In this document: positions 1 to 5,782 of the stretch, one piece after another
How positions within the stretch are numbered: the first letter of the stretch is position 1
Layout: each line of letters starts with the position of its first letter
NCBI GenBank assembly: GCA_009695395.1
Contig: SIBB01000076.1
Location: forward strand, 1 to 10,775
From: Pedosphaera sp.
GTDB lineage: Bacteria; Verrucomicrobiota; Verrucomicrobiia; Limisphaerales; SXTU01
DNA length: 10,775 bases
Direction: 5' to 3'
Notes under the pieces: generated by a model
Database searches by the model: none
The model's input: only the letters and a program-made list of their open reading frames with translations
What the model was told of the DNA's origin: nothing
Made by a program: the position numbers and the translations under genes

Positions 1-78
1 TACCTCCGCGTGCTGGAGCTTCGCCCGCAGCACGCCCAGGCCACAGCCATCCGCTTCTGGCTGCGGGAGAATCCCTGA
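1..78 (+). CDS. C-terminal end of an unidentified protein (possibly TPR)
   Basis: The first frame is open from the window edge to a TGA at 76-78, giving 25 residues that end RFWLRENP. The pattern of Leu, Pro and Ala spacing in the stretch LELRPQHAQA resembles the end of a tetratricopeptide helix pair, but this is too short to call. The gene begins outside the window. It converges with the HIT-family gene across a 105-bp spacer that shows no clear terminator. The coding reading itself is moderately likely; the family is a guess. Confidence 0.4.
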   Translation, partial: YLRVLELRPQHAQATAIRFWLRENP

Positions 79-183
79 GAGTTGGAGGGAAAGCGTTCAG
101 TTCGCAGTGGGTGGAGGGAGCAGCGCGCCGGACTGATTACTGAACACTGATTATTTTCTCCTCCCGCTTGCTGGCTGCTCAAA

Positions 184-528
184 TCACCCCGGTGGCCAGC
201 ACATCGGCCGGCCGCCGAGGATGTGGCAGTGGAGGTGAGGGACGGATTCGCCGCCGTCGGGACCGTTGTTGATAACGAGGCGGTAGCCGTTCGCCGCGAG
301 GCCAACCTGCTTGGCAACTTCCGCCGCCTTCAGCAACAGGTGGCCAAGCACCGCGTGGTCGGCGGGCGTGGCCTCGGCGATGCGGGGGATGGGTTGGCGC
401 GGCACGATGAGGATGTGCGTGGGCGCCTGCGGGTGGAGGTCGCGGAAGGCGATGACGTGCTCGTCTTCGTAAATCAGGTTCGCCGGAATCTCCTTCGCGG
501 CGATGCGTTCAAAGAGGGTTTTACTCAT
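184..528 (-). CDS. HIT-family (histidine triad) nucleotide hydrolase
   Basis: A 114-residue protein of normal length for the HinT branch of the HIT superfamily, which hydrolyses purine nucleoside phosphoramidates and related AMP or acyl-adenylate conjugates in the cytoplasm. It starts MSKTLFERIAAKEIPA. The hallmark HLHCHIL sits at residues 98-104, with His98, His100 and His102 forming the triad; His102 would be the nucleophile by family knowledge. The preceding segment DGGESVPHLH has Glu where many homologues have Gln (GQSV). The reading frame continues upstream to 717, but that extension is unlike HIT proteins and overlaps the neighbouring gene, so ATG 528 is chosen. No strong Shine-Dalgarno precedes it. 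It is the third gene of the nrdR operon, 26 nt after the unknown protein. Family assignment is firm; the exact substrate is not. Confidence 0.93.
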   Translation of the reverse strand: MSKTLFERIAAKEIPANLIYEDEHVIAFRDLHPQAPTHILIVPRQPIPRIAEATPADHAVLGHLLLKAAEVAKQVGLAANGYRLVINNGPDGGESVPHLHCHILGGRPMCWPPG

Positions 529-554
529 GGGCAATCCATCGGTGCCAGCCGTCC

Positions 555-1124
555 TCAACTCACGACTAACGCGCAGTCCGTCCGGTGGTTCTCGTCGAGG
601 CACTGGCGGAGGTAGCCCACAATTTGGTCGCTCATCATGCGGCAGCGGCCGCACCAGCGGCGCGCGCCCACAAGCCGCTTCACGCAGTCGTGCAGGCCGT
701 TGAAGCGCACGAGGCACGGGGATTGGCTGAGTTGCTGGCGCATCTCCTCGCGCAGGCGCGGGAAGAAGAGCAACTCCCCGCCGTCGCCGGTTTCCTCCGC
801 AAGCTCATCCAGACGCGTCTCCGCCACGGGGCCGGCGAGCGCGAGCGCGAGCGCGGGCTTCGGCTCCGTGCTGTTGACGATGAGGCCCAGACCGCGCAGG
901 ACTTCCTCCAGCGCAGCCGTGAACTCGCCGATGGTTACGATGGTCTGCTTGCGCTCGACCTTGAAGTAGTGGAGCACGGCGGCAGCGGCCTCCTTGACTA
1001 GCTGGTGGTCGAGCTGATCGACCGCCTCGCCGATGACCTCGACGCTCACGTCCTCGACGGAGCAGGGAATGTGCTCGCCGTTGGCCGTCTCAAATACCAG
1101 GCAGTGGGAATGTAGCTGTATCAC
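555..1124 (-). CDS. Unrecognised protein translationally coupled to nrdR
   Basis: A 189-residue soluble protein with no membrane segment or signal peptide, beginning MIQLHSHCLVFETANGEHIP. The start is GTG at 1124, inside the last 35 nt of nrdR in another frame, with a strong GGAGG six nt upstream (1131-1135), which makes the start convincing. Residues around 28-80 alternate helix-like segments (LVKEAAAAVLHYF, ALEEVLRGLG) that loosely recall the ATP-cone type fold in NrdR; this is only an impression. A Pro/Ala/Leu-rich linker follows, then a C-terminal part with a CGRC pair and further Cys, which could bind metal. Position in the operon between nrdR and a HIT hydrolase suggests a nucleotide-related or regulatory role, but no function can be assigned. 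Coding is supported by start site, length and operon fit. Confidence 0.8.
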   Translation of the reverse strand: MIQLHSHCLVFETANGEHIPCSVEDVSVEVIGEAVDQLDHQLVKEAAAAVLHYFKVERKQTIVTIGEFTAALEEVLRGLGLIVNSTEPKPALALALAGPVAETRLDELAEETGDGGELLFFPRLREEMRQQLSQSPCLVRFNGLHDCVKRLVGARRWCGRCRMMSDQIVGYLRQCLDENHRTDCALVVS

Positions 1125-1575
1125 GTTTGGCCTCCAGGTGTTTGACCGCGTCCAGAAAGTCCTCCGTCTCCTCGAAACGCCGGTAGATGCTCGCGAACCG
1201 GACGTAGGCGACTTTGTCTAACTCGCGCAAACGGGCCATGACCATCTCGCCGACGGCTTGGCTGGGCACCTCGGAGTCGAACTGGTCGGTGACACGGTCG
1301 GCGATGCTCACGGCGAGCGCCTCAATCTCGGTGGCGGGCACGGGCCGCTTGGCACAGGCGGCCTTGAGGCTGCCGAGAAGTTTTTCCTTGTTGAACTCCT
1401 CGCGTCGGCCGTCGCGCTTCACGACCATGAGGCCGGCATGTTCAATTTCCTCGTAGGTGGTGAAGCGGTGGGCGCACTTGAGGCACTCGCGGCGGCGGCG
1501 GATGGTGGAGCCTTCCCGTGAACCTCGGGAGTCAATGACTTTGTCATCCAAACCGGCGCATTTTGGGCAACGCAT
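1090..1575 (-). CDS. nrdR: Transcriptional repressor NrdR
   Basis: A 161-residue protein of typical NrdR length. The N-terminal zinc ribbon has CPKC at residues 3-6 and CLKC at 31-34, with the conserved DSR and IRRRREC segments between them. From about residue 49 to 138 follows the ATP-cone domain, beginning VVKRDGRREEFNKEKL and ending near YVRFASIYRRFEE. NrdR senses ATP/dATP through the cone and represses ribonucleotide reductase genes. The ATG at 1575 has GAGG eight nt upstream on the - strand. It heads an operon with the overlapping unknown gene and the HIT hydrolase. I saw no NrdR-box pair in its own upstream region and no ribonucleotide reductase gene in the window, so autoregulation is not supported here. 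The identification is very secure. Confidence 0.98.
   Translation of the reverse strand: MRCPKCAGLDDKVIDSRGSREGSTIRRRRECLKCAHRFTTYEEIEHAGLMVVKRDGRREEFNKEKLLGSLKAACAKRPVPATEIEALAVSIADRVTDQFDSEVPSQAVGEMVMARLRELDKVAYVRFASIYRRFEETEDFLDAVKHLEAKRDTATFPLPGI
1131..1135 (-). promoter_or_regulatory. Shine-Dalgarno inside nrdR that sets the GTG start of the next gene
   Basis: On the - strand GGAGG is followed by a 6-nt spacer and GTG at 1124-1122. The site lies inside the nrdR coding sequence, so ribosomes finishing nrdR pass directly over it, which favours translational coupling. It is the best ribosome binding site in this operon. Confidence 0.75.
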
Positions 1576-1807
1576 AACAGAAGCCTCGCCACTTCAAATA
1601 GAGGCTCAAATTGCGTAACACGCTACTAATGGTAGAAGCAAGGGTTTTTGCCGGTGAATCCCGTAAAGGTCAGAAGTCGGGGCAGAACCCAGCTGTCTTC
1701 AACCACACTACGAATGTTGCCCGGACTCCTGACTCCTTACTTGTGTCTCTTTTTACCTATCCTCACCGCGCTTGGCACGCACGGAAACCTTTGCCAAGCT
1801 CCAGCCC

Positions 1808-2899
1808 GTGAACACTCAATCCCCGTCCCGTCGCGACTTCATCCGCACCGCCACCGCTGCCGCCACGCTGGCCGCCCTGCCCGCGTCCGCCGCCGCGCCG
1901 CGCAAGCGCAACCACAAGCTCGGCTTCGACAACTTCGCCGTGCGCGGCATGAAGTGGAACGCGCGCCAGCTCATCGACTACTCTGAGAAACTCGGCTGCG
2001 ACTCGCTCTTCATCACCGACTTCAGCCCGCTCGATGGCAAGCATGACGACGCCTCGCTCGCCGAGGTCCGCAAATACGCCGCCGACAAAGGCATCTCGAT
2101 CGAGCTCGGCTCGTGGAGCATTTGCCCGACTGCGAAGCGCTTCAAAAAGGATTGGGGCACGGCGGATGAACATCTGGCCCTCGGCCTGCGCATGAGCAAG
2201 GCGATTGGCTCGAAAGCCTTTCGTGTCGTGCTCGGCGGGCAGGAAGACCGCAGCTCCGAGGGCGGCATCGAGGCGCGCATCGCCGACACGGTGAAGGTGC
2301 TCAAGTCCCAGCGCAGCCGCGCCGTGGACGCGGGCGTGAAGGTCGCCGTCGAGAATCACGCGGGCGACATGCAGGCGTGGGAGCTGCAACAACTCGTCGA
2401 GGCTGCCGGCAAGGATTTCGTGGGCGTGAACTTCGACTCCGGCAACGCCGCGTGGACGCTCGAAGACCCGCTCGCCAGCCTCCAGCTTCTCGCGCCATAC
2501 GTCCTCACCACCAGCCTGCGCGACGACATGGTCTGGGAGTCCGCCAACGGTGTGACCGTGCAGTGGACCGCGATGGGTGAGGGCTGCCTGGACCTGCCCG
2601 CGTTCTTCGACGTGTTCGAGAAGCGCTGCCCCGGTGTGGCCGTGCATGTCGAGACCATCTCCGGCTTCTCGAAAGAGTTCGCGATTTGGAAGCAGGACAT
2701 TTGGAAGACTTTCCCCAAGGCCAAGGCCAGCGACCTCGCCCTCTTCATCGCGCTGGCGAAGCGTGGCAAGCGCATTGAGCCGTTCAAAGCCCCAGCCGGC
2801 GTGGACCGCAACACGGCCGACCAAGATTATCAGCGCGGCGAAGTTGAACGCAGCATCAAGCATTGCAAGGAAGTCCTCGGCCTCGGCCTGCGCGCGTGA
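1808..2899 (+). CDS. Tat-exported sugar phosphate isomerase/epimerase-like TIM barrel
   Basis: From the chosen GTG at 1808 the protein has 363 residues. It opens with a twin-arginine signal, SRRDFIR at residues 7-13, then an Ala/Thr/Leu-rich stretch and ASAAA as likely cleavage site, so it should be exported folded. The rest is a xylose-isomerase-like TIM barrel. Candidate metal ligands are Glu182 in VAVENHAGD, Asp210 in VNFDSGN and Glu282 in VHVETISG, with a GEG strand end at 257-259, in the order seen in IolE-type epimerases. An in-frame TTG at 1772 would add 12 residues in front of the Tat motif; the shorter form fits a Tat signal better, but neither start has a Shine-Dalgarno. It is divergent from nrdR. 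It probably acts on a sugar or polyol derivative in the periplasm; the substrate is unknown. Confidence 0.88.
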   Translation: MNTQSPSRRDFIRTATAAATLAALPASAAAPRKRNHKLGFDNFAVRGMKWNARQLIDYSEKLGCDSLFITDFSPLDGKHDDASLAEVRKYAADKGISIELGSWSICPTAKRFKKDWGTADEHLALGLRMSKAIGSKAFRVVLGGQEDRSSEGGIEARIADTVKVLKSQRSRAVDAGVKVAVENHAGDMQAWELQQLVEAAGKDFVGVNFDSGNAAWTLEDPLASLQLLAPYVLTTSLRDDMVWESANGVTVQWTAMGEGCLDLPAFFDVFEKRCPGVAVHVETISGFSKEFAIWKQDIWKTFPKAKASDLALFIALAKRGKRIEPFKAPAGVDRNTADQDYQRGEVERSIKHCKEVLGLGLRA

Positions 2900-2941
2900 G
2901 TGATTGATGTGATCGCCTTTGGCTATCCGACTAATCACTCA
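2897..2941. repeat. 9-bp inverted repeat at the end of the TIM-barrel gene
   Basis: The arms tgagtgatt (2897-2905, including the TGA stop) and aatcactca (2933-2941) are perfect complements around a 27-nt loop. It could fold in the mRNA after the stop codon. No T-run follows, so a rho-independent terminator is not well supported. Confidence 0.4.
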
Positions 2942-3101
2942 TTCCTCCCCATGCCACCTCACTCCCCGCCGTGAATTCCTCCGCCGCGCCGCGCTCGCTG
3001 GTGCGGGTGTGCTTGCCTCGCGCGAACTCTTTGCCGCTGATGCCGCGTCCTCCCGCTGGGCGCGGGTCTGCCCAATGGGATTTCCAGCGTCCCAGCCGTG
3101 A
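2919..3101 (+). pseudogene. Orphan Tat signal-peptide coding stretch (gene remnant)
   Basis: In the frame ending TGA 3099-3101 the DNA encodes TPRREFLRRAALAGAG followed by a hydrophobic tail and a plausible cleavage region (LFAADAASS), a good twin-arginine leader (RREFLRR). Nothing that looks like a mature protein follows: only about 15 residues before the stop. The obvious ATG at 2951 is in a different frame and reaches a stop after seven codons, so a one- or two-base indel separates start and leader. The frame itself has only TTG at 2919 as start. The simplest reading is the surviving 5' end of a deleted gene for an exported enzyme, like its neighbours. An alternative is a real but minimal exported peptide, which I consider unlikely. 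Confidence 0.55.
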
Positions 3102-3107
3102 GTCGTC

Positions 3108-3171
3108 GCCGCTGAGGTGAGGAGGCGGATCCGTTGGGTTGCTGGAGGTTCCGCCTCCTCACCTCGACGGC
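3108..3171. repeat. Large inverted repeat (22-bp arms, 20-nt loop)
   Basis: The arms at 3108-3129 and 3150-3171 match at 20 of 22 positions; the inner 16 bp are perfect (gaggtgaggaggcgga at 3114-3129 against its complement at 3150-3165). The loop at 3130-3149 is ccgttgggttgctgg-like. It sits exactly between two gene remnants that point at each other, and its right end touches the stop codon of the - strand fragment. It could be a bidirectional terminator or a dispersed palindromic intergenic repeat; no poly-T tail is present on either side, which favours the latter. Confidence 0.7.
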
Positions 3172-3357
3172 TAGATCACCTCGGCGAGGTCCACCAGACG
3201 GCTGCGTTCGTTCACGGACTTGGCGGCGGCGGCGCTGACGGCTGCGACTTCGAGGATTTCCTGGTGCGGCACTGGCTCCACACCGGTCTCGGCCATCTTC
3301 AGGAAGGTGTGGGCCATGCGGAAGATTTGATAGTGGTGGCCGAAACCAGTAGTTCAG
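3171..3357 (-). pseudogene. C-terminal remnant of a second Gfo/Idh/MocA-family oxidoreductase
   Basis: On the - strand this encodes a near copy of the last 57 codons of the intact oxidoreductase at 4586-5725, including the same TAG stop (3171-3173). The segment 3171-3344 aligns without gaps to 4586-4759 with 10 differences in 174 bp; 3246-3344 is identical to 4661-4759. An extra A at about 3345 breaks the frame just before the shared FGHHYQIF stretch, and homology fades beyond roughly 3357. Half of the differences are silent and the replacements are conservative (Glu/Asp, Met/Ile, Ile/Val), so it looks like the end of a paralogue that was under selection, rather than a fresh copying error. 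There is no start, signal peptide or Rossmann domain, so it is a broken gene. Confidence 0.85.
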
Positions 3358-3391
3358 CATCGAACGCTGGACCGGCAGTTGTGGGGGTGAG

Positions 3392-3407
3392 CCGGCGGTC
3401 AGTTCGG
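3392..3407. repeat. 16-bp direct repeat, copy 1 (end of prepilin gene)
   Basis: ccggcggtcagttcgg occurs here, overlapping the stop codon of the prepilin-like gene, and again at 9758-9773 just after the stop codon of the small exported-protein gene. In both places, read along the gene, the bases around the stop are AACTGACC. This may be a shared piece of a short 3' repeat or coincidence. Confidence 0.4.
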
Positions 3408-4256
3408 AGACACGATGCGAAGCGTCGTGGCCCCGAGCGAGGCCGCGATCAACTTGGCCTGCTGGTCCAATCCTTCGGCGGTCAACTGGTGCACACTGCC
3501 GTCTGACAGCACCGTGTTGCCCGCCAAGTCGTGATGGCCGAACTGCCGAGAGGTGCCAGTGCCCACGACCCAGATGAACTTGGCCGGAGCGGGAATGGGG
3601 TAGGTCTGGCTTTGCATGCCGCGCGCCAACACGGCGATGTTCGGGCTGTTGGCTCCGGAAGGGTCAATATTGCAATTTCGGTCAGCCGAGAGGGAGGTGT
3701 TCGGCTGCTTCGCATCAGCCTCGAGGCCGATGATGTAAGAGGTGGCGCTGTCCTTGCCCTGCGCCGCGTAGAAGGGTGCGGCGGCGGCGATCACGGTGTC
3801 ATCACCCGTGCCCGCTGGCACAAAATAACCAGTCCCGGCTGTGCTCGTGAAATCGCTGCGCAGGTTGTTCAACTTCATCTTGTCGCCCGGGCACATGAGG
3901 ATTTTGGCGGAGCCCACTTCGTTGGACATGACAAACATGTGGGCCCAGACACGCTGGTTCGGATTGGAGGTCGTGGCCGGATGATTCCCATTGGCTGCGG
4001 TGTTGAAGTAGGAACCCATGCTCGCGTAATTGGCGGGGAGAACCTTGTAGGGAAAGCGGTCTTCGTTGTCGTTGGCAAAGAGGGTGAAGGCAAGGCCGAG
4101 CTGTTTGAGATTGCTCACGCACTTGATGCGGGCGGCCTTGGCCTTGGCCTTGGCCAGCGCGGGCAGGAGCATCCCGGCTAGGATCGCAATGATCGCGATG
4201 ACGACGAGCAGTTCAATGAGGGTGAAGCCGGCGCTGCGGCGCGTGGAGCGTTGCAT
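3399..4256 (-). CDS. Type II secretion/type IV pseudopilin-like protein with H-X9-DG motif
   Basis: The 285-residue product begins with a short basic leader and a class III prepilin signal: cleavage is expected after Gly10 in SAGFTLIELLVV, with the conserved Glu at mature position 5, followed by a hydrophobic helix and the Lys/Ala-rich stretch ALAKAKAKAARIKC. Near the C terminus H242-X9-D252-G253 (within GHHDLAGNTVLSDG) matches the H-X9-DG motif known from large prepilin families of Planctomycetes and Verrucomicrobia. It should be processed by a prepilin peptidase and displayed at the envelope. ATG 4256 is chosen because the open frame upstream (to 4427) encodes nothing pilin-like. No secretion or pilus gene is adjacent, so it is an orphan pseudopilin lying between an oxidoreductase gene and the remnant of its paralogue. 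No Shine-Dalgarno is visible. Confidence 0.92.
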   Translation of the reverse strand: MQRSTRRSAGFTLIELLVVIAIIAILAGMLLPALAKAKAKAARIKCVSNLKQLGLAFTLFANDNEDRFPYKVLPANYASMGSYFNTAANGNHPATTSNPNQRVWAHMFVMSNEVGSAKILMCPGDKMKLNNLRSDFTSTAGTGYFVPAGTGDDTVIAAAAPFYAAQGKDSATSYIIGLEADAKQPNTSLSADRNCNIDPSGANSPNIAVLARGMQSQTYPIPAPAKFIWVVGTGTSRQFGHHDLAGNTVLSDGSVHQLTAEGLDQQAKLIAASLGATTLRIVSPN

Positions 4257-4585
4257 GGCAGTGGGTTGGTAGTGCGCGAGCCAAAAGGTCGCCTGAACGG
4301 CAGGCAACGCTTCGGCCGAGCTTTGAGTTGGTGATGCCCGAAGAATGGAACACGACTGGCGGGTGCCGGCAACTCTTTTGATCCCGGACTCCGAAATGGG
4401 ATGGCCGCGAAAGGGCGCAAAGAACACAAAGGAGCCGAGGTGGAAATGACTGGGACCGGGACAGTTTCTCCCCGTCCCGTGCTCCTGCCAGAAGCTTGGC
4501 TTTGCGCTCTTTGCGCCCTTTCGCGGCTGAACTGCGGAGTTCAGGTCTCGCCGAGGTGCGGCCGGAAGCGCGGCTGGTCCGGCGG
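4257..4585. other. 329-bp intergenic region between oxidoreductase and prepilin genes
   Basis: Both flanking genes are on the - strand. The region contains a long inverted repeat (4404-4527), a small hairpin gcctg/caggc at about 4291-4305, and no open frame with recognisable content. I see no convincing promoter for the prepilin gene; a poor TTGCCG / TCCATT pair on the - strand is not enough. I looked for a cyclic-di-GMP riboswitch, which often precedes pilus genes, and did not find its conserved core. Confidence 0.6.
4404..4527. repeat. Long inverted repeat with perfect 20-bp arms
   Basis: gccgcgaaagggcgcaaaga at 4404-4423 is the exact complement of 4508-4527. Pairing continues imperfectly inwards for about eight more bases (acacaaag against the tttgcgc side), and the 84-nt interior holds a second small stem, cgggac against gtcccg. 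The arm sequence, an A/G-rich unit of gcaaag and acaaag words, resembles the dispersed intergenic repeats seen in many bacterial genomes of this kind (from memory). No T-run follows either arm, so a mobile or structural repeat is more likely than a terminator. Confidence 0.75.
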
Positions 4586-4759
4586 CTACATCACCTCGGC
4601 CAGCTCCACTAGGCGGCTGCGCTCGTTCACGGACTTGGCGGCGGCGGCGATGATGGCGGTGACTTCGAGGATTTCCTGGTGCGGCACTGGCTCCACACCG
4701 GTCTCGGCCATCTTCAGGAAGGTGTGGGCCATGCGGAAGATTTGATAGTGGTGGCCGAA
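4586..4759 (-). repeat. Intact copy of the 174-bp segment repeated at 3171-3344
   Basis: This is the 3' end of the oxidoreductase gene and matches 3171-3344 in direct orientation at 164 of 174 positions, without gaps. The last 99 bp (4661-4759) are identical between the copies. About 1.4 kb separates the two, holding the prepilin gene and the long inverted repeat. Confidence 0.9.
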
Positions 4760-5725
4760 CCAGTAGTTGCCATCAATCGCAGGGGTCCACTCGTGGGTCT
4801 TCTTGGAGAAGTGCGCGGTGGTGCTGCAATAGGTGGGCGTCACGTCGGGCCGGCCATACCAGACTTCGGCGGGCATGCGGTCGTCGTAGGTGATGAGGGC
4901 GTGGCAGGTGGCTTCGCGGGCATACATGGAGACGGCTTTCACGCCGGCACCGCAGAGGGTCATGCACATCCAGACGGGGTGCTGGCCGTAGATGAACCAA
5001 CTGGGGTAGCTGTAGCCGCCGCCCTGGCTGGCGATGACGTATTGCAGGGAGCCGAAGTCGCCGCTGGCCTTCATGCGGAGGGCTTCCTCGGTGCCCCATT
5101 GGTGGCGGTAGAGGCTGGAGGACATGATGGGGGCCTTGTGCTTCTTCGCGAAGTCGAGGATGCGCCGCGTCTCGACGACGGTGCCGCCGATGGGCTTGTC
5201 GCAGAAGGTCGGGAGGCCTTTCGCGAGGCCGGGCGCGCACAGCTCGAAGTGGTCCTCACCGCGTCCGCTGGCGTCACCGACCCAGATGGCGTCGGAGTTT
5301 TTGACGAGCTCGTCGAGGGTGCGGGCGACTTGGACGCCGGGGAAGCAGTCGGCGAACATCTGGGCGCTGGCGGGGTCGGCGTCGTAGTAGCAGGAGATGA
5401 CGGTGTTGTCGAAGGGCTGCTTGGCGAAGTCTTCCTTGGGGTTGCGGAAGTGGGATTTGAAGAGGTCCACCGGGCCTTTGCTGAGATGCTTTTCAATCAT
5501 CTTGAGGTCCATGGTCGGGTGGAAGCCGTGGGCGAAGTGGTAGGTGTGGCCGTTGGTCTTCTGCGGCTTGCCGCCGATACTCGAGGAGATGACGCCGATG
5601 CGCAGGGGCTTGCTGGGACCGAAGGTGGTGAGGGGGCCGGTGGCGGCGGACGCAGCGGCGGCGAGGACGGTGGAGCCGGTGGCTGCGAGGAAGTCGCGGC
5701 GGGAGGAGGGGGAGGAAGAATTCAT
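4586..5725 (-). CDS. Tat-exported Gfo/Idh/MocA-family oxidoreductase-like protein
   Basis: A 379-residue protein starting MNSSSPSSRRDFLAATGS, with a twin-arginine motif at residues 8-12 and an Ala-rich hydrophobic stretch ending near residue 29, so export by Tat is expected. The N-terminal part is Rossmann-like (LRIGVISSSIGG at 41-52), though without a clean GxGxxG. CDKPIGG at 175-181 corresponds to the EKP/DKP motif that contributes to cofactor and substrate binding in this family. The C-terminal half (WFIYGQHPVWMC, WYGRPDVT, FGHHYQIF) fits the substrate domain. The family usually uses NAD(P) to oxidise or reduce sugars and polyols; the precise reaction is unknown. ATG 5725 is the only start next to the Tat motif; the frame stays open far upstream only because it runs antisense to trxB. 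It is divergent from trxB across 57 bp. Its C-terminal end is duplicated at 3171. Confidence 0.9.
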   Translation of the reverse strand: MNSSSPSSRRDFLAATGSTVLAAAASAATGPLTTFGPSKPLRIGVISSSIGGKPQKTNGHTYHFAHGFHPTMDLKMIEKHLSKGPVDLFKSHFRNPKEDFAKQPFDNTVISCYYDADPASAQMFADCFPGVQVARTLDELVKNSDAIWVGDASGRGEDHFELCAPGLAKGLPTFCDKPIGGTVVETRRILDFAKKHKAPIMSSSLYRHQWGTEEALRMKASGDFGSLQYVIASQGGGYSYPSWFIYGQHPVWMCMTLCGAGVKAVSMYAREATCHALITYDDRMPAEVWYGRPDVTPTYCSTTAHFSKKTHEWTPAIDGNYWFGHHYQIFRMAHTFLKMAETGVEPVPHQEILEVTAIIAAAAKSVNERSRLVELAEVM

Positions 5726-5744
5726 GAGTGCAAAACCGACGCGC

Positions 5745-5773
5745 TTGCCAGCGCGGAAGTTCACTCCTACTTT
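5745..5773 (+). promoter_or_regulatory. Possible sigma-70-like promoter of trxB (short leader)
   Basis: TTGCCA (5745-5750) and TACTTT (5768-5773) are separated by exactly 17 nt in the 57-bp gap between the divergent genes. Only 9 nt separate the -10-like box from the trxB ATG, and there is no Shine-Dalgarno, so the transcript would be leaderless or nearly so. The -10 match is poor (three of six), so this is tentative. Confidence 0.35.
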
Positions 5774-5782
5774 CCCGCGCCT

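Noticed and set aside
79..183. Terminator between the converging first two genes
   Set aside because: Only 7-bp complementary words with loops of about 35-55 nt (gttcagt/actgaac, gagcagc/gctgctc) were found; too weak.
585..1001. + strand open frames opposite the nrdR operon
   Set aside because: These are antisense to the coupled gene, which has a strong ribosome binding site and operon context; their composition is the usual antisense Arg/Ala/Val pattern.
1576..1807. Possible NrdR boxes or promoter between nrdR and the TIM-barrel gene
   Set aside because: I found no pair of A/T-rich palindromic NrdR boxes and no -35/-10 pair good enough to annotate in either direction.
1763..2938. 391-codon open frame on the - strand across the TIM-barrel gene
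   Set aside because: It mirrors the + strand gene codon for codon, is rich in Arg/His/Glu/Ala/Gly without domain logic, and the + strand has a Tat signal and metal motifs. It is open because of the high third-position GC of the real gene.
4257..4403. Cyclic-di-GMP riboswitch upstream of the prepilin gene
   Set aside because: The conserved GEMM core and tetraloop receptor were not recognisable; only a 5-bp hairpin is present.
4257..4427. 57-codon N-terminal extension of the prepilin
   Set aside because: Class III leaders are short and basic; the extension carries no signal and would bury the cleavage site.
4679..5782. + strand frame upstream of the trxB ATG
   Set aside because: It is antisense to the oxidoreductase, Gly/Val/Glu-rich without domains, and trxB needs its FAD motif at the N terminus.
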